From an uncultured Clostridia bacterium (lineage in GTDB: Bacteria > Bacillota > Clostridia > UBA1381): a DNA stretch of 5,373 nt. The stretch covers positions 1-5,373 of the forward strand of contig CAKSGG010000194.1 in the NCBI GenBank assembly GCA_934454215.1, given 5' to 3'. Both the position numbers and the translations under genes were made by a program. Below, piece after piece: positions 1-5,373 of this stretch. Every line of letters starts with the position of its first letter. The stretch's first letter is position 1. The notes beneath the pieces were generated by a model, which worked only from the letters and a program-made list of their open reading frames with translations, ran no database searches and was not told the origin of the DNA.

Positions 1-152
1 CCTTTACCCAAAGCCTTTACTATCATAACCGCAAAATCGCCTCGGGTTATATTTTTGTTGGGATAAAATACCAAAGCTTTATCTATAATCTTTTTATCCG
101 TCAAAAACTCAATTTCTTCTTTCGCCCAGTGATTGTCAATATCATGGAATTC
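1..152 (-). other. C-terminal SLH domain of the lyase-like protein (partial)
   Basis: Residues 957-1006 fit one SLH repeat: FHDIDNHWAKEEIEFLTDKK, then a short loop, then FYPNKNITRGDFAVMIVKAL. The F-x-D-I-x-x-HWA opening, the hydrophobic helix and the ITRGD motif are all present. SLH domains usually come in threes and bind pyruvylated secondary cell-wall polymer. One or two more repeats probably lie beyond the left edge. A Gln/Lys-rich linker precedes the domain at about 940-956. Confidence 0.93.
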
Positions 153-3020
153 TAACGGCTTTTTTGCTCCTATACGCAGTGCGTCTTTCTTTTGACGCTC
201 ATTGTAAACAGGGGTATAACTTCCGTCGGCATTCTCTACCCATTCAAAAGTATCAGGTACAGCAATTTCCGTTGTATTTTCCAAGGTATTATTTTTGCCG
301 ATTTCAAACATGAAATCCTTATATGTATTGTATTTTGACGTAACTCCGTTTATCTGTATGTATTCTCTGTCAAAGACCATTCCTTTAATAATGCTGTCTT
401 TTTGAGTAAGCAGTAACGATTTCGCCATTATTTCTGCACTGTTTCTTTTGTAAATCTTGTATTCCGGCGAGGAATAATAGTCTATTTTTATACCGTCAGC
501 CGTTTCAATATAGTAATGAATATCATCGCCCTGCGAAAGATTTTCATACTTCAAGACATTGTTTGATGTGTCTTTTGACGGAGAAAGAATAGATAAAACC
601 TTTGTAGTTTTGCCTATTTCACCGCTGTCGCTCCAATTTACATGAACATCGGCGCGAGGAGTATATCCGCCCATATCGCTGTTTTTACCGCCCTTTGACC
701 AGCCTAAGCTTGTTTTCCCTTCTTCAAGCGTTCCGTAATATTTTTTATAATCCAAATCGCTGTCAGAAATACACATAATATTCAGGTTAGGTCCATTCTC
801 GTCCTGAGTTTTTACAATATTGTTTTCTTTATCCAAAACAACCTGCTCATCGGTATATCCCGATAAATTCTCATTTTCCTCGTTATAAGCCGCAAAATTC
901 CAAATCTGAGAATATGTATTTTTTCTTCCGTTCATATTCTTCATCTCATCAAATACCAGCCATAAATCAGCGTCCTTTACCATGATAACGCTTCTTTTAT
1001 GGTCAGCCATTCTGCCTGCATCGTTTTCATTGTGCGTTTCCGCCTGATAAATAACCTTTTCGGCATCTTCGTAGGTGTAACCGCCTTGCCACTCACCCTC
1101 GGTAAAATCAAAGCTGTCGTTTGTACCGAAACGATAATTAAGAGGTTCATCCGGCACTTTTTTAACAAGATTTTCCGCACCCGATATTATATATCCCCTT
1201 TTCAGCACAGGACTGTATGCCTTGTTACTTCCCTCCTGTGATTTTCCGTTTACCATAACAGTACAAAGTTTTCTTGATGAACGTTCCTGAAAATATCCGT
1301 TTATTTCATCATACCAAGTATCAATAAACTTTTGCGATGATACATATTCATAACCGTACCACGGTGCACCGCCCGAAACAAGCATGGTTCTGCCGTATGC
1401 CGATAAGCTTAAAATTGCATTCGTTCCCGTTATTAAATGTCCGCTTGAACGATAATCGTTATTAAAAAAACTTAAATACAAATCGTCGGTATTCCAGCCG
1501 TTTCTTAGCGCAACATACCCCGAATACGGATAAGCTACCGAATTATATCCCAACGCCTTATTACCCGCAAGACTGTTTTCCATTTTTGTCTTATTTTCAA
1601 TATTATTCCAAATATCGGGTGTTCCGACGTTTGACTCGTTTCCGACATTGGGTATAATTCCCGTATTTGAGGTGTATCCCTCCTGCAAACGTCCCCAGTA
1701 CTTTTCAAGAGTGCTGATTTTGCCCAGCTTACTCAAAAATTCGGGTGCCATTTGAGCAATTCTTGCAATACCCGCCGCAGTGTCTACCGTTCCACGGTTG
1801 TAGTTAAATGCTTTTTCGAGAACTCCTCCGTCCTGATAAAACGAGCCTATGACATTATCGTTCAATATCTTAACGGTATCGTCAATCCATTGATTACAGA
1901 ATGTAAAATCTTTGAATAAGCACATATATCTGAAATAATTTGTTGTACCCTCAATCTGCTGATTAACAATATGTCCCGGAGAAATTCTGTAAGCGCCAAG
2001 CCGATAAAATTCACCCGTAATCAGATGATATGAAATCAATGCAAACCGTACAGGGTCAATCAAGTCATATGTTTCCTCATCAAGCGTACCCGTAAATGTA
2101 GAATCGGCAGATAAGCTCCATCTAAAACCTTCGTAGCCGCTCGGCATTGCTTTTTCTTCATTCGGCAGACATTTTATTACAATAGCCAGTCCGCCTATAA
2201 TGTCCGCCGCTTTCTGCAAAAAGTGTATATTGTGTCCGGCATATCTTGCCGTCATAGGCTCATAGCCCTTTGTCCAATCCTTTTCGTGAGCAATCTGGTA
2301 AGCAAGCCTTTCCTCGGGACTCATTTCCGAATATCCGGGTTGACTTGCCTCCTGCTGTGCACGGTATTGAGTCGCATACGATTCCATAACCTGAAACCAT
2401 TTTTTTAAATATTTCTCATCATGAAACTGTGCATATGCGGACGCAATTCTTCCGCTGATTCCTCCGTACGTAGGCTGAGTAATCGCCTCGTTTGTATCGG
2501 GAGGAACAGCAGTCCAGTTTAAATCCATTTTTAAATCGGGGTCTATAAAGTTCGTATATCCTATAACATCTATAACGGGTTTCATGTCCCCCTTTTCATA
2601 ACGGTTAAGAAACATATTATTATATTCTTCAAGAGTCCAGTCTCCTGCTATAACGCAAGCCTGACCGTACCATCTGTTCCATGAATATGCTCCTTCATTC
2701 GCCAATACTCCGTAAATAGGCGTTTGACGTATTCTGTCCACCATGTAATTTCTGAAAACTATCATAGCTTCAAGATAATATCCGTCATTATACAGCTTGT
2801 ATACGTCTTTTGTATCTTCGCTTTTTGGGTCAAGCATTGAAAACAGATTATCTGCCGCTTTCTTTATATCGTCCTGCGTATAATAATCAAGACACGTTCC
2901 GTAAGGAACATAAATTCCGTCCGTTTCCCTGCCCTTTTTATCTTCCTGCGCACAAACTGCTGATATATCGAGCATTACGGCAATCAGTAAAAATATTAAG
3001 ATATTCTTTATTTTTTTCAT
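1..3020 (-). CDS. Secreted heparinase II/III-like polysaccharide lyase with C-terminal SLH anchor (3' end cut by window)
   Basis: The frame is open from ATG at 3020 to the left edge (1006 codons, no stop), so the C-terminus is missing. Residues 1-24 are a signal peptide. About 45-430 are helix-rich and fit the alpha/alpha toroid of heparinase II/III-fold lyases, with an early YYLEAMIVFRNYM repeat-like helix (81-93) and the family-like segment SFYQDGGVLEKAFNYN (393-408), where Tyr407 is a candidate catalytic base. Residues 501-551 match the start of the beta-sandwich domain (GYVALRNGW, GH at 527-528, LSLSAYGR, MLVSGG). A further beta-rich region covers about 600-945, and an SLH domain starts near 957. 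The known family role is beta-elimination of uronic-acid polysaccharides (heparinoids, alginate, related glycans); the substrate cannot be told here. It lies 19 bases after the SLH-protein gene and is probably co-transcribed with it. Several usual His/Asn positions look replaced, so activity is uncertain. Fold confidence is high, enzymatic function moderate. Confidence 0.85.
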   Translation of the reverse strand, partial: MKKIKNILIFLLIAVMLDISAVCAQEDKKGRETDGIYVPYGTCLDYYTQDDIKKAADNLFSMLDPKSEDTKDVYKLYNDGYYLEAMIVFRNYMVDRIRQTPIYGVLANEGAYSWNRWYGQACVIAGDWTLEEYNNMFLNRYEKGDMKPVIDVIGYTNFIDPDLKMDLNWTAVPPDTNEAITQPTYGGISGRIASAYAQFHDEKYLKKWFQVMESYATQYRAQQEASQPGYSEMSPEERLAYQIAHEKDWTKGYEPMTARYAGHNIHFLQKAADIIGGLAIVIKCLPNEEKAMPSGYEGFRWSLSADSTFTGTLDEETYDLIDPVRFALISYHLITGEFYRLGAYRISPGHIVNQQIEGTTNYFRYMCLFKDFTFCNQWIDDTVKILNDNVIGSFYQDGGVLEKAFNYNRGTVDTAAGIARIAQMAPEFLSKLGKISTLEKYWGRLQEGYTSNTGIIPNVGNESNVGTPDIWNNIENKTKMENSLAGNKALGYNSVAYPYSGYVALRNGWNTDDLYLSFFNNDYRSSGHLITGTNAILSLSAYGRTMLVSGGAPWYGYEYVSSQKFIDTWYDEINGYFQERSSRKLCTVMVNGKSQEGSNKAYSPVLKRGYIISGAENLVKKVPDEPLNYRFGTNDSFDFTEGEWQGGYTYEDAEKVIYQAETHNENDAGRMADHKRSVIMVKDADLWLVFDEMKNMNGRKNTYSQIWNFAAYNEENENLSGYTDEQVVLDKENNIVKTQDENGPNLNIMCISDSDLDYKKYYGTLEEGKTSLGWSKGGKNSDMGGYTPRADVHVNWSDSGEIGKTTKVLSILSPSKDTSNNVLKYENLSQGDDIHYYIETADGIKIDYYSSPEYKIYKRNSAEIMAKSLLLTQKDSIIKGMVFDREYIQINGVTSKYNTYKDFMFEIGKNNTLENTTEIAVPDTFEWVENADGSYTPVYNERQKKDALRIGAKKPLEFHDIDNHWAKEEIEFLTDKKIIDKALVFYPNKNITRGDFAVMIVKALGK
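1236..1844 (-). other. Heparinase II/III core: end of toroid and start of beta-sandwich
   Basis: This segment (residues 393-595) carries the most recognisable family landmarks. YQDGGVLEKAFNYN resembles the usual DG-x(3)-E-x(2)-x-x-Y segment at the end of the toroid. GYVALRNGWNTDDLYLSFF resembles the usual GY-x-x-LR-x-GW-x(2)-D strand pair. LSLSAYGRTMLVSGG resembles the LSF-x-L-x-AYGR-x-L-x-V-x-x-G strand. VMVNGKSQ (588-595) resembles the later TVLVDG-x-x-Q strand. The landmarks come in the right order and spacing for the family. The assignment rests on pattern memory, not on a profile search. Confidence 0.75.
2949..3020 (-). other. Sec signal peptide of the lyase-like protein
   Basis: Residues 1-24 have a Lys-rich start (MKKIKN), a hydrophobic core (ILIFLLIAVML) and a cleavage-like site AVCA|QE, with Val at -3 and Ala at -1 by the signal peptidase I rule. 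Cys23 is preceded by SAV, which does not fit a lipobox because Val is unusual at -1, so a lipoprotein is unlikely. Export agrees with the SLH domain at the other end of the protein. Confidence 0.85.
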
Positions 3021-3026
3021 ATAAAG

Positions 3027-3030
3027 CTCC
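3027..3030 (-). promoter_or_regulatory. Ribosome binding site of the lyase-like gene
   Basis: GGAG lies 6 bases upstream of the ATG at 3020, inside the 19-base intergenic gap. An in-frame ATG at 3032 would add only MELY, but its own upstream sequence is a weak Shine-Dalgarno and it overlaps this GGAG. The 3020 start is therefore preferred; it also puts Lys residues directly after Met, as expected for a signal peptide. Confidence 0.85.
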
Positions 3031-3039
3031 ATTCTTTCA

Positions 3040-5373
3040 CTATTGGTAAAGCACTATCATTTTTCTGCCGTACCCCGGATATGTATAAACAAAAGCCTCG
3101 TCCGTGCTAAATCCCTCATCGGCTTTCAGAACGGCAGAAATTCTTGATTTTCTGTTAAACATAAGAATTACATCATTTGAAGCACTGTGCATATATCTGC
3201 ATATCGGATACTGATATGTTCCGTTATCGTATCCATCAATAACAGCTTGACTGTTTTTATATACACATATACCGTCCTCAAATGCACACGGACCGTAAAA
3301 AGCATTTCCGTGAGAAATGGGCGGAAGTGATAATTTTGCACTTTCGCTTACTTGGTCTGTCGGGAACGGATTATACAGACATTCCGGATTGCCATTTCCC
3401 TTGCATAACAGTCTGAATCCCGAAATATTATTATATGCGTCAGTCTTTATCTGAATAATATCACCTAAATCGACATCTGCGAAATTCATTATTCTTTGCA
3501 TTGATACAGGAGCATTGCTTGACAATTCGGGGTCAACAGTGTAATAATTCTCCTTTGTTCCGTCATATTTCATGCCCGTTACCGCATAACACGCCTCTTC
3601 ATCATCATTAAGAGTTGTAAGCTTGTTTGTTACCAATATCATCGGGTCGTCATATGTGAAACTTGTTGTATCTCCTCCTACCCTATCCGAAACAACAAGC
3701 ATATATTTTACCGCTCCCGTTTTTGTTCTGTCATATATTTTAGCATTTGGAAATACTGTTCCGTTAGAATAACTTCCTGTATTTTTTACCGACCAATCTT
3801 TTTCGTTTTTCGTAATGTCAAAAATAACAGTATCAGCGTCCATGGCGGCTGAATATTGCTTATCTTCATCATTTCTGTTCGGCAATACCTGATTATCCTC
3901 GTTTCTTTTTACACTTGTTCCGTTTATCCAGCTAAGAAGAGTGTTATACATAGTAGCCTTTTCATTACTTAATGACGGCTCTTTACCTGTCTGATTATAA
4001 TAATTGCTATACGCTTTTTGCGTATCCATATTACACTTGAAATAATCCTCGCTGAAATCGTCCCACTGAGCGTCGACAGGCACTTTTATTTTGCTTATTT
4101 CATTATTACCGTTAAGCTCGTATTTTACAATCATAGCAACACTTTCGCCGTTTGTATTGCGCAGCAGCGACGCTAACAGCTTTCCGGGTTTATATACGCT
4201 TTTTTCGTTACCGTAAATTACAGATACCTTTGACGCATATTTCAAGGTCTCTTTCTTTCCCTTTTCGGTAAATACCTTTGAGTACACCTCGTCCTCATCA
4301 GCAGGCGAGCCTTGAAAAGAATTGTAGACGTAAGCTGTTGTTTCGGATGATGTTTTTTCAAGATGATAAATATTTCCGAGCATATCAAAGTATATATCGT
4401 ATGTAATGCCGTATTCAAACGAATCATTGAAATCTTTTGCTTTTTTGTACACTGTTCCGTTTACTGTAAATTCTCCGTTTGTTGTATCTTCGGATTTTAT
4501 CATTCCCGTCATAAATTTATCCGATATGTAAAAATTTGCTTTTAAATTATTTTCTGCTACCGTAATAACCTGACCGCTTGAAAGTGTTTCGGGAGCTATC
4601 GCCGTACCGTCTTTTTTTATTACATATTCAATATCCGATAAATCAAATTCATACTCGGGATTTTTTGTATACAGCTTTGAAGTGTACGGGGAATATGATT
4701 TAACGATATAGTTTTTATAATTCCATATAATTACAGTATCGGCATATTTGTCATCATCATTATTTATCAATGTCACACTGCCGTAAATATCCTTAAAATA
4801 ATCATCGGTAATATTGGGACACGGCATACCGTTATAAACAAAGTATGCGTCCGATGCGATATTGTGCGATTTGTTTTTTTCGCCGACACGGTATTTAAGT
4901 GTCTCTGTCCCTGTATTTTCATTAATATCGTCACCGTCAACCGTTATACTGCTCTTTGACTTATCAATCACAGCAACAACCTCATTATCGTCATTCAGAT
5001 AATAATATACGTAATGTCCTACCAAATCGGATATATTCGATGTTAATGTTTTATATCTCTTGTAGTCAAGCACAACATAGCCGTCAGATACATTATACTC
5101 GCCGAATATCGACATACTGCTGTCTGCAACAAACATACCCTCGTTCTTTGTCATTTTAAGAGTTTCATTTAACAATGTTTTGCTCTTGTCCTTGACATAA
5201 CCGCCAATTCCCGAATAACCCATCATCGGAGCGTTCATTGACTTATACAAAAACTGACAAGCCTGACCTCTTGACAATACGCTTGTCACACCGCCGTATG
5301 ACGGAAGTCCCGCATATTCTGCGGCTTTAAAATATCCGCTCGGGTATCCTTCGTTAAGCTCTGCATAATAATC
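3040..5373 (-). CDS. SLH-anchored surface protein with beta-rich Asp/Asn-rich ectodomain (5' end cut by window)
   Basis: The frame is open from the right edge to a TAG stop at 3042-3040, followed at once by an in-frame TGA. It gives 777 residues, numbered here from the edge. A GTG at 5289 could be read as a start, but 28 in-frame codons precede it and together they form an SLH repeat, so translation begins outside the window. Residues 1-51 are SLH. Residues about 60-670 are rich in Asp, Asn, Lys, Tyr and short beta strands, with a recurring hairpin motif (119-135, 322-338, 413-429, 637-653). Residues 204-216 contain an Asp/Asn run followed by ADTVII, like degenerate Ca-binding loops. The C-terminal part (657-725) has five cysteines. 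I recognise no catalytic motif. The architecture resembles uncharacterised SLH proteins of Clostridia; a structural, glycan-binding or display role is inferred only. Probably first in an operon with the downstream lyase-like gene. Confidence 0.9.
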   Translation of the reverse strand, partial: DYYAELNEGYPSGYFKAAEYAGLPSYGGVTSVLSRGQACQFLYKSMNAPMMGYSGIGGYVKDKSKTLLNETLKMTKNEGMFVADSSMSIFGEYNVSDGYVVLDYKRYKTLTSNISDLVGHYVYYYLNDDNEVVAVIDKSKSSITVDGDDINENTGTETLKYRVGEKNKSHNIASDAYFVYNGMPCPNITDDYFKDIYGSVTLINNDDDKYADTVIIWNYKNYIVKSYSPYTSKLYTKNPEYEFDLSDIEYVIKKDGTAIAPETLSSGQVITVAENNLKANFYISDKFMTGMIKSEDTTNGEFTVNGTVYKKAKDFNDSFEYGITYDIYFDMLGNIYHLEKTSSETTAYVYNSFQGSPADEDEVYSKVFTEKGKKETLKYASKVSVIYGNEKSVYKPGKLLASLLRNTNGESVAMIVKYELNGNNEISKIKVPVDAQWDDFSEDYFKCNMDTQKAYSNYYNQTGKEPSLSNEKATMYNTLLSWINGTSVKRNEDNQVLPNRNDEDKQYSAAMDADTVIFDITKNEKDWSVKNTGSYSNGTVFPNAKIYDRTKTGAVKYMLVVSDRVGGDTTSFTYDDPMILVTNKLTTLNDDEEACYAVTGMKYDGTKENYYTVDPELSSNAPVSMQRIMNFADVDLGDIIQIKTDAYNNISGFRLLCKGNGNPECLYNPFPTDQVSESAKLSLPPISHGNAFYGPCAFEDGICVYKNSQAVIDGYDNGTYQYPICRYMHSASNDVILMFNRKSRISAVLKADEGFSTDEAFVYTYPGYGRKMIVLYQ
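3409..5085 (-). repeat. Beta-rich ectodomain with about four degenerate hairpin repeats (protein-level)
   Basis: Four segments share a pattern: usually Gly, six residues, a hydrophobic or aromatic residue, Asp/Asn eight residues after the Gly, then a polar turn and I/V-x-x-hydrophobic. They are GHYVYYYLNDDNEVVAV (119-135), GITYDIYFDMLGNIYHL (322-338), AMIVKYELNGNNEISKI (413-429, Ala in place of Gly) and GDIIQIKTDAYNNISGF (637-653). The first two also share an upstream stretch, DGYVVLDYKRYK (97-108) and NGEFTVNGTVYK (299-310). The similarity is at protein level; no DNA repeat was seen. Probably a duplicated beta module. Confidence 0.5.
5221..5373 (-). other. SLH repeat at the N-terminal side of the surface protein (partial)
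   Basis: The first 51 residues read YPSGYFKAAEYAGLPSYGG followed by VTSVLSRGQACQFLYKSMN and APMM. This fits the last SLH repeat of an N-terminal triplet: G-Y-x-x-G-Y helix A, the AGL turn, an SRGQ motif in place of TRAE/ITRG, a hydrophobic helix FLYKSMN, and a PLM-like end. The segment spans the GTG at 5289, which shows that this codon is an internal Val. Earlier SLH repeats and the signal peptide should lie just outside the right edge. Confidence 0.85.

Noticed and set aside
977..1180. Minus-strand open frame of 67 codons in a different frame from the lyase-like gene
   Set aside because: Overlaps the continuous lyase-like frame entirely; the Arg/Lys-rich translation looks like an out-of-frame reading.
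999..1241. Plus-strand open frame of about 80 codons
   Set aside because: Lies antisense inside the lyase-like gene, has no family resemblance and no visible RBS context; a shadow of the real coding strand.
2223..2408. Plus-strand open frame with hydrophobic and Cys-rich translation
   Set aside because: Antisense to the toroid region of the lyase-like gene; the composition is what reverse reading of that gene gives.
2949..2960. Lipobox around Cys23 of the lyase-like protein
   Set aside because: The preceding residues are SAV; Val at -1 does not fit lipobox rules, while AVCA|Q fits signal peptidase I.
3011..3017. Run of seven A on the coding strand just after the lyase-like start codon, as a possible phase-variation tract or terminator tail
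   Set aside because: Seven A is ordinary for a Lys-rich signal peptide start in AT-rich DNA, and no hairpin precedes it in either direction.
3037..3042. Tandem in-frame stops TAG-TGA at the end of the surface-protein gene, considered as possible stop-codon recoding
   Set aside because: Two consecutive stops, a close downstream RBS and a new start make ordinary termination the simple reading.
2810..3049. Plus-strand open frame of about 79 codons covering the gene junction
   Set aside because: Antisense to the signal peptide region, the RBS and the end of the upstream gene; its translation looks like no known protein and the minus-strand genes explain the sequence fully.
4242..5159. Small open frames in other frames of the surface-protein gene (4242-4427 minus, 4363-4545 plus, 4956-5159 plus)
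   Set aside because: All are embedded in the long SLH-protein frame and have low-complexity translations without motifs.
1..5373. tRNA, rRNA, CRISPR array, insertion sequence ends, riboswitch or promoter
   Set aside because: The two coding frames occupy all but 19 bases, and no repeat array, inverted-repeat ends or structured RNA pattern was seen on either strand.

Overview
The window holds two large protein-coding genes, both on the minus strand and both cut by a window edge. Together they fill nearly all of it. The upstream gene (positions 5373 to 3040) encodes a cell-surface protein that enters the window inside an S-layer homology (SLH) domain. It continues as a long beta-rich, Asp/Asn-rich ectodomain of unknown function and ends at tandem stop codons. 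After a 19-base gap carrying a clear ribosome binding site, the second gene (3020 to 1) encodes a secreted protein. It has a signal peptide, a heparinase II/III-type lyase architecture (helical toroid followed by beta-sandwich) and a C-terminal SLH domain that runs off the left edge. The open frame for this second protein is about 1006 codons with no stop in the window.

The DNA is AT-rich (about 40% GC in the stretch I counted), uses TAG/TGA as ordinary stops and has a GGAG Shine-Dalgarno. SLH modules at opposite ends of two neighbouring proteins point to a Gram-positive (Firmicutes, Clostridia-like) bacterium that displays proteins on secondary cell-wall polymer. SLH-anchored polysaccharide lyases are typical of fibre-degrading Clostridia from gut or anaerobic plant-biomass habitats, for example Monoglobus-like pectin degraders. 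That lineage hint is inference, not an identification.

The two genes are probably co-transcribed, upstream gene first, and both products would be held on the outside of the cell wall. The lyase-like protein would act on an acidic (uronate-containing) polysaccharide. The partner has no recognisable catalytic motif and may be a structural, binding or spacer protein. No promoter, terminator, RNA gene, mobile element or CRISPR array is visible; the operon's promoter must lie outside the right edge.

The points most worth a second look are: (1) the lyase-like protein has the heparinase II/III framework but seems to lack several usual His/Asn/Asp positions in its beta-domain loops; (2) a short beta-hairpin motif recurs about four times in the SLH protein; (3) the start codon suggested by a simple ORF scan of the SLH protein is internal to its SLH domain, so the real N-terminus is outside the window.
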